A stretch of 11,815 nucleotides of DNA from positions 1 through 11,815 of the forward strand of contig CAZRAD010000088.1 of the NCBI GenBank assembly GCA_964597945.1. Direction: 5' to 3'. The notes under the pieces are model-generated. The model was given only the letters and a program-made list of their open reading frames with translations. It was not told the origin of the DNA and ran no database searches. Shown here in pieces: positions 1 to 8,658 of this stretch. Each line of letters opens with the position of its first letter. The first letter of the stretch is position 1. The stretch is from JAPEKQ01 sp964597945 (GTDB lineage Bacteria; Joyebacterota; Joyebacteria; Joyebacterales; Joyebacteraceae). The translations under genes and the position numbers were made by a program.

Positions 1-219
1 CTTGCGCAGTCGAGCGACTGGGCCTTCATTATGAAGACGGGAACGATGACCGAGTACGCGCACAAGCGGACGCGCGATCACATCTCACGGTTCACGCGTC
101 TGTACGAGGACATCAAGAACAACGCGATCGACGAGAAGTGGCTTTCGGAGATCGAGTGGCGCGACAAGATCTTCCCGGAGGTCGACTATCGGGTCTACGC
201 CGAGGACTGTCCTCTGTGA
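1..219 (+). CDS. GH57 1,4-alpha-glucan branching enzyme-like protein, C-terminal end (partial)
   Basis: This is the last 72 codons of a gene that begins before the window; the frame is open from base 1 to the TGA at 217-219. The visible tail contains SSDWAFIMKTGTM, then a helix-rich stretch (KRTRDHISRFTRLYEDIK), then IEWRDKIFPEVDYRVY. From memory, this pattern (SSDW-F-MKTGT, a helical segment, then RD-IFP-DYR-Y) ends the GH57/DUF1957 branching enzymes, which make alpha-1,6 branches in glycogen-like glucans in the cytoplasm. The catalytic residues lie outside the window, so activity cannot be judged. The stop codon overlaps the GTG start of the next GH57 gene, which indicates one transcript and translational coupling. 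Another GH57/DUF1957 activity is possible. Confidence 0.82.
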   Translation, partial: LAQSSDWAFIMKTGTMTEYAHKRTRDHISRFTRLYEDIKNNAIDEKWLSEIEWRDKIFPEVDYRVYAEDCPL

Positions 220-2174
220 GCAAGCCCCGCCTCCCCGTCGCCATTCTCTGGCACCAGCACCAGCCGATGTACCGCGCGCGTCAGCACGGCGACCCGCGAG
301 GGTCGTACATGCTGCCGTGGGTGCGGCTCCACGCCGTCCGCGACTACTACGCGATGGCGGCGATGGTGCGGGATTACCCGAACGTCCACGTGACGATCAA
401 CCTCGTCCCGTCGCTCATCGTTCAGCTCGAGGATTACACCGACCGCGGCGCGACCGACGCGTGGCAGGAGCTCGCGCTCAAGCCGACATCCAAGCTCACG
501 AACGCGGAGCGTGATTTCATCATCGCGCGGTTCTTCGATGCGAGCTGGGAGAACGAGATCACCATCCACCCGGCGTACTCGCGGCTGCTCAACATCCGGC
601 GCGCGCGCGGCACGTTCACCGACGAGGACATCACCGACCTCAAGGTCTGGTTCAATCTCGCGTGGTTCCCGTCGGATGCGCACCATCACCCGCTCGAGCT
701 TGTCACCGGCGAGACGGTCGATGTGAGCCGCTTGGTCAAGAAGGCGGTTCGCTTCTCGCAGGACGATGTGAAGTACGTGCTCGACGAGCAGTACAAGCTC
801 ATGCGGGCGGTCCTGCCGCTCCATCGTCAGATGATGGAGGCGGGGCAGCTTGAGATCTCCGTGACGCCGTTCTACCACCCGATCCTTCCGCTCGTCGCCG
901 ATACCGACTTCGCGACGATCGATGCGCCGGGCTGCTCGCTTCCCGAGCGGTTCAGCCATCCCGAGGACGCCGCGGCGCAGATCCAGAAGGCCGTCGCGTT
1001 CTACGAGGAGAAGTTCGGGCGCCCACCGCGCGGCATGTGGCCTTCCGAGGGGTCGGTCGGGCAGCACGTTGCGGGGCTCTTCGCCGACGCGGGGCTATCG
1101 TGGATCGCCACCGACCAGGGCGTGCTGGCGCGGTCCGGGAAGTGGGGGTATCAGGTCGAGGACCCCGAGGTGCTCGCCCGGCCGTACCGCATCGGCGAGG
1201 ACGGGCGCGAGGTGGCGGCGTTCTTCCGACAGACCAAGCTCTCCGACGACATCGGGTTCACCATGCAGGGCTACGCGGACTACGATCGCGCCGCCGACGA
1301 TTTTCTGATGTGGGTCCGGCACGGTTTCGCCGACGCGGTCGAGGACCGCAGTGAACGTGTGCTCTCCATCATCCTCGATGGTGAGAACGCGTGGGGGTCG
1401 TACCGCAACCGCGGGACGGCGTTCCTCCGCGGCATCTACGCCCGGCTCAACGACGATCCGGATCTCGTGGCGGTCACGTTCTCCGAGTATCTCGACGGGA
1501 ACAAGGGCCGCGGGGTCAAACCGCATCCGACAGCCGGTCTCGACGCCGTGCGCCCACTCTTCTGCGCGAGCTGGATCGACGAGATGGGCTCGGCCGACGG
1601 CAACGACCTCAATATCTGGGTCGGTTCCCCGCAGGAGAATCGGGCGTGGGAGCTTCTGGGGCGCGTCCGCGCGCACCTCGATGCATCGGGTGCAACACCC
1701 GTCACACATCCTGAGGCGTTCGAGGCCATCTACCGTGCCGAGGGCAGCGACTGGTTCTGGTGGTTCGGTGATGACTTCGTCCAGCCGACCGGTGGCGAGC
1801 TGATGTTCGATCACATCTTCCGCGCGCATCTCAAGGACGTCTACCGCGGTCTCGGGGAGGAGCCGCCCGCGGAGCTCGACGAACCGATCGCCGACGATAT
1901 CGTCATCTGGAGCACCGAGGATCCCGCGGCATCCGTGCGGCCTGGGCAGATCCTCCGCATCATGGCCGGCGAGGCCGGCACCGTCGAATGGACGACCGAC
2001 GACTGGATGCACTCGAAGAAGACATCACTTGTTCCCGCGGGCGATGTGATGTCCAACCAGATCGGCTACGCCGCCGGGCTCACGCCCATTCCGGCCGATG
2101 CCTCCACGGTACGCTTCCGCGTCCATCTGGAGTCGGGTGATCCCGACGAGCAGGCTGTCTCCGTCGCGTCCTGA
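216..2174 (+). CDS. GH57 glycoside hydrolase, amylopullulanase/alpha-amylase type
   Basis: The product is 652 aa and probably hydrolyses alpha-glucans (alpha-1,4 and perhaps alpha-1,6 bonds). The GTG at 216 is chosen because it gives a 4-nt GTGA overlap with the upstream gene and puts the GH57 first motif at the N-terminus (ILWHQHQP, residues 10-17). Longer in-frame starts only read through the upstream gene. Other GH57 regions seen are GQLEISVTPFYHPILPL, MWPSEGSVG with the expected nucleophile Glu278, and ILDGENAWGSY with the expected catalytic Asp388. These match the amylopullulanase branch of GH57 best. From about residue 556 to the end there is a beta-rich C-terminal domain (DDIVIWSTEDP, then TVEWTTDDW), as in related enzymes. 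No signal peptide is visible, so a cytoplasmic role in storage-glucan breakdown is likely. The exact substrate is not determined by sequence. Confidence 0.85.
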   Translation: MSKPRLPVAILWHQHQPMYRARQHGDPRGSYMLPWVRLHAVRDYYAMAAMVRDYPNVHVTINLVPSLIVQLEDYTDRGATDAWQELALKPTSKLTNAERDFIIARFFDASWENEITIHPAYSRLLNIRRARGTFTDEDITDLKVWFNLAWFPSDAHHHPLELVTGETVDVSRLVKKAVRFSQDDVKYVLDEQYKLMRAVLPLHRQMMEAGQLEISVTPFYHPILPLVADTDFATIDAPGCSLPERFSHPEDAAAQIQKAVAFYEEKFGRPPRGMWPSEGSVGQHVAGLFADAGLSWIATDQGVLARSGKWGYQVEDPEVLARPYRIGEDGREVAAFFRQTKLSDDIGFTMQGYADYDRAADDFLMWVRHGFADAVEDRSERVLSIILDGENAWGSYRNRGTAFLRGIYARLNDDPDLVAVTFSEYLDGNKGRGVKPHPTAGLDAVRPLFCASWIDEMGSADGNDLNIWVGSPQENRAWELLGRVRAHLDASGATPVTHPEAFEAIYRAEGSDWFWWFGDDFVQPTGGELMFDHIFRAHLKDVYRGLGEEPPAELDEPIADDIVIWSTEDPAASVRPGQILRIMAGEAGTVEWTTDDWMHSKKTSLVPAGDVMSNQIGYAAGLTPIPADASTVRFRVHLESGDPDEQAVSVAS

Positions 2175-2199
2175 CGCCGCCCCTTCCTTGTGATAGACT
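2171..2199 (+). promoter_or_regulatory. candidate sigma70-type promoter for tamB-tamA
   Basis: CTGACG at 2171-2176 (4 of 6 matches to TTGACA) and TAGACT at 2194-2199 (4 of 6 to TATAAT) are separated by 17 nt, with an extended -10 TG at 2191-2192. The -35 element overlaps the GH57 stop codon at 2172-2174. Transcription would start near 2206, leaving a leader of about 100 nt before tamB. This is a weak-consensus prediction; tamB could instead be read through from the GH57 genes. Confidence 0.35.
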
Positions 2200-2222
2200 C
2201 AATGCACCGGTTGTTTTCGCCC

Positions 2223-2251
2223 GTCCGAGGGAGCTACGGTGGCCCCCGGAC
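2223..2251 (+). other. stem-loop in the tamB leader
   Basis: GTCCG (2223-2227) pairs with CGGAC (2247-2251). Inside it, across an A/C mismatch, GGG (2229-2231) can pair with CCC (2243-2245). No T-run follows, so it is not a typical intrinsic terminator. A second, bulged hairpin (GTTC-GTC at 2269-2275 with GAC-G-GAAC at 2280-2287) lies just before the Shine-Dalgarno sequence. Their function is unknown; short hairpins are expected by chance in such GC-rich DNA. Confidence 0.35.
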
Positions 2252-2299
2252 TTGAGCCGGCGTCTTGTGTTCGTCGGTAGACGGAACGATCTCTGCCAT

Positions 2300-2303
2300 G
2301 GAG
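2300..2303 (+). promoter_or_regulatory. Shine-Dalgarno that sets the tamB start
   Basis: GGAG lies 5 nt before the ATG at 2309. It supports that start over the longer TTG at 2252, which has no comparable site and would add a charged stretch in front of the membrane anchor. Confidence 0.6.
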
Positions 2304-2308
2304 TGTGG

Positions 2309-5300
2309 ATGCGGACCGGTCCCAGGATCCTGCTCATCGTCGTCATCGCCATCGTCGTCTCCGCGGCGCTCGTTGTCGCGACGCCGATAGGCTGGCGCGT
2401 CGGCATGCCCCTGGCGCGGCGGGTCGTAAGACAGCGGTCTGGACTCGAACTCCGCGTCGGCTCCGTGGGCGGCTCACCCCTTTCGCGACTTGTGCTCTCC
2501 GATGTTTCGCTGACTGACCCCGAGGGGACCGGTCCGGATGCGCGCCCTCTCTTCTCCGCCGCCTCACTCGCCGTTCACTACGACCTCCTGTCTCTGAGGC
2601 GCGGCGCCCCCGTCATCCATGAGCTGGCGATCGATGGCGCGATCGTCACGCTGGATGTCGGCGACGATGGTGCGCTCGCGGGATGGGGGCGGTTCGCGTC
2701 GGGGGACACGACGACGATCGCCGATGACGGCCAGTCGCTGGAGTGGACGCTCGACGAAGCGCATCTGAACGACGTCACCGTCCGCTACGCGGACGATGCT
2801 GCGGGCACGCGCGCCGACGTGCTCTTCTCCGAGGTTGAGGCATCCGGAAACCAGGACAGACTCGATGTCCGACTGGCCGCCGCCGGACCGGTGTTCCATC
2901 CAACGTTGACCGATACCGTCTACGCGCGACTGAACGCGACGGGGCGTCTGGTTGCCGACGTCGTCGACCTGGAGAGCCTGACGCTCGCGGCGGGACCGGC
3001 GACGACTCACAGCAAGGCGGCGGACGATGCGAGGGAGACGACGGCTGCTGGCGCCGGCGAGTCTCTCGAGCTCTATGCCAGCGGGTCGCTGGCTATCTCA
3101 CCCGAAGCTGAACTCCAGCTCATTCTCGATGGGCGTGTCGATGCGGGGGAGGCACTCCCGCTGGTCACCGCCGCCGCCGCTGCTCCGGCCGCAACAGGTC
3201 TCCTCGATGTATCGGGCTCGCTCGAGGGCAGCTGGACGGACCTCGAGTGGACGACCGTCATCACATCAGCGTCCGTCACGGTCGCGGATATAGCCGCGCA
3301 GACGCTGGCGCTCCACGCTGCCGGGACCGCGGACACCATCACAGTCGATCATCTGGCGTTCGACGCGCTCGGCGGGAGTGCCGAGGCTCGGGCTTCGCTC
3401 GTGCTGGTCGATGCGGCTCCGCTGCTTGAGGGCAGCGGGAATGCCAGTGGGATCGACATCGGCGCGCTTCCGGGCTCTACGATGCTCGGGAGCGCCGACC
3501 TCGCGTTCCAGGCGAGCATGACCGCGGGGGATCTCGCGTCGCTCGTCGCCACCATCGACGCCGAGGGGCGCGAGCTCATCGTGCGGCCCGACACCGGTGG
3601 CGAGATCGTTGTTGGCGACGCGCACATCCGTGCGGATGCCGGTGATGGGGCGTTCTCGGGTTCGCTCGTCGGGCGCGGCGCCACTATCGACTTCAGCGGA
3701 GCGCTCACGGCATCGACCATGGGGTCGGTGTCCGCGAACGCGGTGGTCGACGACCTTGCGGCCACCCTCGCGGGCGTTGTCACGGCCGACATCGCAGGCA
3801 GCCTCCGCGCCATCGTCGAGTCGGACGCCCCCATGGACGGGTTCACCTTCACGGCTCGCGCCGAGGCGGAGAGCCTGGCGTTCGGTCCCGTTTCGATCGG
3901 GACGGCCTCGCTGACGGCAGAGGGCGAACCGTCGGACATGGCAGGGCGCTTTTCGATGTTCGATGGTGATGCCTCGGGCACGTGGATGCTCGCGGGCGGA
4001 GGCTTCGAGGTCGACGCGATGCTCGATTCACTCGCGGTCGCGGGGGATTTCGCAGTCTCCCCGACACGCTCCATGGAGCTTGACGGACGCACGACCGGGA
4101 GAGTCGCGTTCGCGACGATGCCCGAGGGCGGGTTCGACCTGACCGCGGAACTGGCGGCGCTCGCGCTCGAGTCAGCCGACCAGAGCGTTCGACTGACGGC
4201 GCCCGCGGTCGTCGAGGCCTCCAGTGACTCGGTCAGGGTGCGCGGGCTCTCACTCACGGGCACGCCCGGATCGATGACCCTCGATGGCGTCATCGCACGC
4301 TCGGGACGGACACATGTCAGCGCTCTCCTTGAGAGCCTGAGGCTCGAATCCGTGCTGTCGATCGCGAACGCCGGGGAGCCGGGACCCGATATCAGAGGGA
4401 CCGTCGACGGCGAGGGCACTCTCACGATGCGTGATGGTGCGCTTTCATTCGACGCTTCGATGACTGCCGACGGTCTCGTCGCCAACGGCATCCGAATCGG
4501 CGACATCGCCATCGATGCCGTGAGCGACGAGGCGGATCTCATCTTCGAGCTGGCCAGCGTCAGCGACGTGGGCGGGCGCATCACGGCCCTCGGGAGCCTG
4601 CCGTACGAGAGCGATTCGACCGGCGCTTTCACGCTGGATACCGGCCGCGAGTTCGCTGCCACGGTGCTCTGCTCGAGCTATGTCTTCGAGGGCGGGCCCA
4701 GCTTCCTGCCGGGCATCCGCGGGCGCAAGCAGTTCACGCTCGACGGCTCGGCGCTGATCGCGGGCCGGGCGGATTCGCTCGGGTCGATCAACGGGGCCGG
4801 CAGGTTCGAGCGGGCCGGCGCGGCGTGGGGTTTCGTCTCGTTCGCGCTCGCCGACACGTTCGGCTTCTTCGTCACCGACGGCACACTGGAGCTGGACGGG
4901 CTCAGCATGGAGGTGATGCGTCAGCGCGCGCTGGGAACCGAACTGGGGGGCAGGGTCGACGTCTCGGGTCGGGTCAGTCACGACGGCCGGCTCGATCTCA
5001 CCGCGAGCACAAGGGATCTCGATGTGGCTCACATCTCGCGCGCGATGGCTCCGGGTGCGAATCCGCCGGTGACCGGAACGCTGACGGCGGATGCCGTAGT
5101 CGGGGGGACGCTCCGTGCGCCTGAACTCACATTCACCTGGAACCTCGATGAGCCGCAGCTTGGCGGTGTGGGGTTCGACGCGTTCCAGGGATCGGGAAAG
5201 GCGGACCAATACGTTCTCGAACTGACGTCGGCCGAGCTGCAGCTGGGGAAGCACGTGATGACGGCGAGCGGTGTCGTACCGCTCGCGCGGGCGGAAGGGC

Positions 5301-6643
5301 CCGCGCTCTATCCGGGGACGTACGCGGGAATCAGCGAGATGGATGTCACCGTGCGTGCGGACGGCTTCCGACTGAGTCGCGCGCGAGGCCTCCCGAAGGG
5401 CATGAAGCACCTCGCAGGCATCATCGATGCGGACGTCCACCTGCGCGGGGCGCCCGAGGCCCCCGACATCGAGGGCGCCGTCACGGTCAGCGAGGGCCGG
5501 ATCGAGTTCGAGAAGCTCGAACAGCCGATACGCGATATCAAGATCCGGATCGTCGGCGCCGACGGGACGGCGACCATCGAGGAGGCATCCGCTCGGGTCG
5601 GGTCGGGCACCGTCTCGGCGACGGGCTCGATGCAAACGAGCGTGTCTGAGGCGAGCGGATTCTCAGTCGTCGCGGAGTTCGCGGATGTCGAGTTGACCGC
5701 GAAGGAGATGGCTGAGGCGAAGGCGAGTGGCCGGCTCAGGTGGAACGGTACCGCTGCGGCGTCGCTTCTCAAGGGACGAGTCACGGTGGACGAGGCGGAG
5801 GTCACCTACGAGGCCGGTCTCGCCGACCTGTTGACGAGGCGGCCCCGCGCCGTCGTCGTGCAGCAGGCCCCGGGAGCTAGCTCACACGTCAAGCTCGACG
5901 TGGCCGCCGACATCGTCCAACCGGTGCGGGTGCGGAGCAACCTCGCCGAGATGGATCTCACCGGCGGTGTCCGCGTTGGTGGGACGCTGGCGGAACCCTC
6001 GCTGTCCGGAGGTGTCACCGCCGACGGCGGCAGTCTGTGGTATCTCGGTCAGGAGTTCGAGCTCGACAGCTTCTCGGTGCGCTACACCGACCCGCGGAAA
6101 CGCGTGCCGTTCGTGGATGTGACCGGAAGGGCCGACGTAGAGAGCTCATCGGGTGATGAGTATGCGGTGACGATCCGCTACAGCGGGTTCGCCGGAGAGG
6201 TCGTTCCCGAGTTGACGAGTGTGCCCCCGCTCTCGGAGCCGGACATCGCCGCGCTGCTGACGTTCGGGGAGACGATGGGGGCGCTCACGTCCGGCAGCGG
6301 AACAGGTTCTTCGGGCGAGAGCTTCGGATCCCTGGCCCGATCGGCGTTCGTCGGTGGGCTTTTCGGTGTTGCCGAGACGACGGCGCGCCGGTGGCTCAAC
6401 CTCGACACGCTGGAAGTCAGCGGTGAGTCGCTCGATGATCAGGCTCTTGCCGACACACAGGTCACGCTCGGGAAGAGGTTCGGGCGGAACTTGAGTGTCG
6501 ACTACACGACCGACCTCGGCGGGTTCAGCGGCCAGACGATCGGGCTCTCGTGGCGGCTCACCGACGAGATCTCTGTCGAAACGAAAGCGAATCAGGAAGG
6601 CAATCATGGCATCGGCGTCAAGTTCAGGATCAGACTTGAGTAG
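2309..6643 (+). CDS. tamB: TamB-family translocation and assembly module / AsmA-like envelope protein
   Basis: The product is 1444 aa and is probably an inner-membrane-anchored protein that spans the periplasm as a long beta-groove. The family acts in outer-membrane protein assembly and phospholipid transport. A short basic N-terminus is followed by one hydrophobic anchor (about residues 7-25). Then comes a very long run of repeating beta-strand segments with the feel of AsmA/DUF3971 proteins (for example LRVGSVGGSPLSRLVLSDVSL near the start). The C-terminal 250-400 residues are the most family-like (DUF490/TamB): VRVRSNLAEMDLTGGVRVGG, a GGSLWYLGQEFELDSFSVRY strand series, PPLSEPDIAALLTFGE, and a final stretch rich in amphipathic strands (LGKRFGRNLSVDYTTDLGG). 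E. coli TamB is of similar length (about 1260 aa). The gene overlaps tamA by 38 nt, which supports the pair as one operon and one complex. Confidence 0.85.
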   Translation: MRTGPRILLIVVIAIVVSAALVVATPIGWRVGMPLARRVVRQRSGLELRVGSVGGSPLSRLVLSDVSLTDPEGTGPDARPLFSAASLAVHYDLLSLRRGAPVIHELAIDGAIVTLDVGDDGALAGWGRFASGDTTTIADDGQSLEWTLDEAHLNDVTVRYADDAAGTRADVLFSEVEASGNQDRLDVRLAAAGPVFHPTLTDTVYARLNATGRLVADVVDLESLTLAAGPATTHSKAADDARETTAAGAGESLELYASGSLAISPEAELQLILDGRVDAGEALPLVTAAAAAPAATGLLDVSGSLEGSWTDLEWTTVITSASVTVADIAAQTLALHAAGTADTITVDHLAFDALGGSAEARASLVLVDAAPLLEGSGNASGIDIGALPGSTMLGSADLAFQASMTAGDLASLVATIDAEGRELIVRPDTGGEIVVGDAHIRADAGDGAFSGSLVGRGATIDFSGALTASTMGSVSANAVVDDLAATLAGVVTADIAGSLRAIVESDAPMDGFTFTARAEAESLAFGPVSIGTASLTAEGEPSDMAGRFSMFDGDASGTWMLAGGGFEVDAMLDSLAVAGDFAVSPTRSMELDGRTTGRVAFATMPEGGFDLTAELAALALESADQSVRLTAPAVVEASSDSVRVRGLSLTGTPGSMTLDGVIARSGRTHVSALLESLRLESVLSIANAGEPGPDIRGTVDGEGTLTMRDGALSFDASMTADGLVANGIRIGDIAIDAVSDEADLIFELASVSDVGGRITALGSLPYESDSTGAFTLDTGREFAATVLCSSYVFEGGPSFLPGIRGRKQFTLDGSALIAGRADSLGSINGAGRFERAGAAWGFVSFALADTFGFFVTDGTLELDGLSMEVMRQRALGTELGGRVDVSGRVSHDGRLDLTASTRDLDVAHISRAMAPGANPPVTGTLTADAVVGGTLRAPELTFTWNLDEPQLGGVGFDAFQGSGKADQYVLELTSAELQLGKHVMTASGVVPLARAEGPALYPGTYAGISEMDVTVRADGFRLSRARGLPKGMKHLAGIIDADVHLRGAPEAPDIEGAVTVSEGRIEFEKLEQPIRDIKIRIVGADGTATIEEASARVGSGTVSATGSMQTSVSEASGFSVVAEFADVELTAKEMAEAKASGRLRWNGTAAASLLKGRVTVDEAEVTYEAGLADLLTRRPRAVVVQQAPGASSHVKLDVAADIVQPVRVRSNLAEMDLTGGVRVGGTLAEPSLSGGVTADGGSLWYLGQEFELDSFSVRYTDPRKRVPFVDVTGRADVESSSGDEYAVTIRYSGFAGEVVPELTSVPPLSEPDIAALLTFGETMGALTSGSGTGSSGESFGSLARSAFVGGLFGVAETTARRWLNLDTLEVSGESLDDQALADTQVTLGKRFGRNLSVDYTTDLGGFSGQTIGLSWRLTDEISVETKANQEGNHGIGVKFRIRLE
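6594..6600 (+). promoter_or_regulatory. Shine-Dalgarno of tamA, inside tamB
   Basis: AGGAAGG lies 5 nt before the ATG at 6606 and within the last codons of tamB. It decides the tamA start: the alternative GTG at 6645, just after the tamB stop, has no good site. The arrangement should couple tamA translation to tamB. Confidence 0.65.
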
Positions 6644-8510
6644 CGTGGGCCGAGGCGCACGCCGCGCACGGAGGTGCTTGCGCCACAGCATAACGCCCTT
6701 GCTCTTGCTTCCGCTCGTCGTCGCGCTTCTGCTCGTCGTCGTGCTGGTCCCGCAGGCGTCTTCGCACTATGACGCCTCCGACATGATGGCGATGAGGCGA
6801 ATGCTCGCCGAGCGCGACGGACCGAGACTCCGCGCTATCACGTTCTCCGGGAATGAGACGTTCGACGCCGGCCAGCTGAAGCCCTACATGACGTCGACCG
6901 AGAGCTCCGTGTTTCGGATATCACGATTCGACCCGGACGTCTTCGAACGCGATCTCTCCGTCCTTGAGCTCTTCTACACGACCCAGGGATTCCTCGAGGC
7001 GGATCTTGCCGTTGAGGACGTGGCGTTTCTCGCGGACTCGACCTCCGTCGAGATCCTCGTCTCGGTCTATGAGGGTGAGCGCTGGCGCGTCACCGACCTG
7101 ACCATCTCGGGGAACGACGACTTCTCAACAGAGGAGCTGCGCGCGCTCCTCGCCGTCGAGGATGGGGACCCGTTCCGCAGCACAAGGCTGGCCGACGACC
7201 GGTCTGCTCTCCTGGGGCACTACGCGAGAAACTCATATCTCGACGCGCGCGTCGAGCAGACCGTCGAACGGGACGACATCGCGAGAACGGTGAGCGTGCG
7301 ATACGATATCGTCGAGCGGGAGCCGGCGCGCATATCGGAGATCCGGATCACGGGTGATGAGAAGACACGCGAGTTCGTCATCGCGCGCGAGCTGGAGTTC
7401 GAAGTCGGAGAGCCGTTCGATGTGGACCTGGTGGGGGAGAGCCAGGCGAATCTCTACAGCACTGGGCTTTTCAACGCCGTCTGGATCGAGCCGGCGCGCG
7501 AGGACACCGGGAAGACCGAGCGGAGGATGAACGTCCGAGTCACCGAGCGGAGGAGCGTGGAGCTCTCAGCGAGCGTCGGATACGAGGTCATCGACGGACC
7601 GGGCGCGAGCGCCGAGTTCTCGAACCGCAATGTTCAGGGCAACGCTACGTGGATGTCCCTGGGCGGCGGCGTCAGCTATCGCAAGCGCGACGCCGGGTTC
7701 ACCATCGGCGACAACTGGCTCATCGGGCTCCCGGTTACGGGTGAGATGACGATCGAGTACGACTACAGGGACGAGGATGCCTTCACTGCCGAGAGCGAGC
7801 GTGGGACCGCCTTCCTCAAGAAGGACCTGACACGGTTCCTGTCGGTCGAGGGCGGATATGGGTTTGAGAGGAACGTCATCCTCGATGTGAGTGAGGATGC
7901 TGAGGAACTCGGAACGAACTACACCACGGACGTGATGGTTGCCGCCACACATGATACTCGCGACGATGTTCTCGACGCATTCCGAGGGATGCTGACGCGG
8001 GCGGAGTTCCGGGTGGCCAGCTCGTTCCTCGGCGGTACGAACGACTTCACACGCACGGAGCTCATGTGGCGCGGGTTCAAGGAGGTCCGTGAGGGACGTG
8101 TCCTCGCGCTCTCCGTACGGGCGGGGTGGATCCGTCCGCAGAATGACGGGTCCAGTGTTCCGGTCAACGAGCGGTTCTTCGCAGGGGGCGCAGGCTCGGT
8201 TCGCGGATTCGACTGGAACTCGCTTGGCCCGGTCGGGGAGGACGGCGGCGCGAAAGGTGGACGAGGACTCGTTGAGCTTCGAACGGAGCTCCGTGTCCCG
8301 GCGCCGGGTCCCTTCCGCGCAGTCGCCATCGTCGACGCCGGCCAGGTGTTTGACGACTACTCCGCCATCCGCCTCGGAAACCTCTCCGTCGGCGCAGGCC
8401 TCGGCGTCCGCTATCACCTCGGGATATGGGTCTTCCGCCTCGACGCCGTCGCCCCGGTCACGGAGACAGGTCGCACGCACCTCTATTTCGGCATAGGGCA
8501 GGCGTTCTAG
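6606..8510 (+). CDS. tamA: TamA/BamA-family (Omp85) outer-membrane barrel protein
   Basis: The product is 634 aa and is an outer-membrane Omp85 protein. An Arg-rich n-region of about 30 residues precedes a strongly hydrophobic core (LLLLPLVVALLLVVVLVP), which reads as a signal peptide ending near PQASS. Three POTRA-like repeats follow, with their typical I-x-G-N/D motifs: about residues 75-150 (ITFSGNETFDAGQL), 158-235 (LTISGNDDFSTEELRALL) and 238-318 (IRITGDEKTREFVIARELEF). The rest, about 318-634, is the 16-strand-type barrel. The conserved RGF of the family's loop 6 is at residues 533-535, after RFFAGGAGS. The chain ends in Phe (FGIGQAF), as in many barrel proteins. Three POTRAs and the neighbouring tamB favour TamA over BamA (usually five POTRAs). 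If the genome has no other Omp85, it could also do the BamA job. Confidence 0.85.
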   Translation: MASASSSGSDLSSVGRGARRARRCLRHSITPLLLLPLVVALLLVVVLVPQASSHYDASDMMAMRRMLAERDGPRLRAITFSGNETFDAGQLKPYMTSTESSVFRISRFDPDVFERDLSVLELFYTTQGFLEADLAVEDVAFLADSTSVEILVSVYEGERWRVTDLTISGNDDFSTEELRALLAVEDGDPFRSTRLADDRSALLGHYARNSYLDARVEQTVERDDIARTVSVRYDIVEREPARISEIRITGDEKTREFVIARELEFEVGEPFDVDLVGESQANLYSTGLFNAVWIEPAREDTGKTERRMNVRVTERRSVELSASVGYEVIDGPGASAEFSNRNVQGNATWMSLGGGVSYRKRDAGFTIGDNWLIGLPVTGEMTIEYDYRDEDAFTAESERGTAFLKKDLTRFLSVEGGYGFERNVILDVSEDAEELGTNYTTDVMVAATHDTRDDVLDAFRGMLTRAEFRVASSFLGGTNDFTRTELMWRGFKEVREGRVLALSVRAGWIRPQNDGSSVPVNERFFAGGAGSVRGFDWNSLGPVGEDGGAKGGRGLVELRTELRVPAPGPFRAVAIVDAGQVFDDYSAIRLGNLSVGAGLGVRYHLGIWVFRLDAVAPVTETGRTHLYFGIGQAF

Positions 8511-8522
8511 CTCGGCCGGGAT

Positions 8523-8547
8523 GCCTTCCAGTGGTCTTCCGGAAGGC
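8523..8547 (+). terminator. possible stem-loop end signal after tamA
   Basis: GCCTTCC (8523-8529) and GGAAGGC (8541-8547) form a 7-bp perfect stem with an 11-nt loop, 12 nt after the tamA stop. An alternative is the palindrome CTTCCGGAAG at 8536-8545. No T-run follows, so intrinsic termination is uncertain. Confidence 0.4.
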
Positions 8548-8601
8548 TCTCATGCCCGTTCGGACCCTCGTGATTGCTAACATAACGCGTCCTGATTGAT
8601 G

Positions 8602-8630
8602 TTGCCTGAGTCAGGGCGACGGACTATCAT
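8602..8630 (+). promoter_or_regulatory. probable sigma70-type promoter of groEL
   Basis: TTGCCT (8602-8607) and TATCAT (8625-8630) are separated by exactly 17 nt in a locally AT-richer patch. Transcription would start near 8637, giving a leader of about 70 nt. No CIRCE operator (TTAGCACTC-N9-GAGTGCTAA) was found around it, so HrcA control is not supported by sequence. Confidence 0.6.
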
Positions 8631-8658
8631 ATAGGTTCGTAATCAGTATGTGTGACAC

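Noticed and set aside
138..215. Longer start for the second GH57 gene at 138
   Set aside because: The extra codons overlap the conserved end of the branching-enzyme-like gene in another frame, and the GH57 motif lies near the N-terminus only from GTG 216.
2252..2308. Longer TamB start at TTG 2252
   Set aside because: It would place 19 extra polar residues before the membrane anchor and has no good ribosome site; ATG 2309 has GGAG at proper spacing.
3349..4662. 437-codon minus-strand frame inside tamB
   Set aside because: Ser/Ala/Pro-rich shadow of the tamB codons with no family features; the + frame has clear TamB features.
4445..5635. 396-codon minus-strand frame inside tamB
   Set aside because: Arg/Asp-rich shadow of the tamB codon positions with no recognisable domain or start signal.
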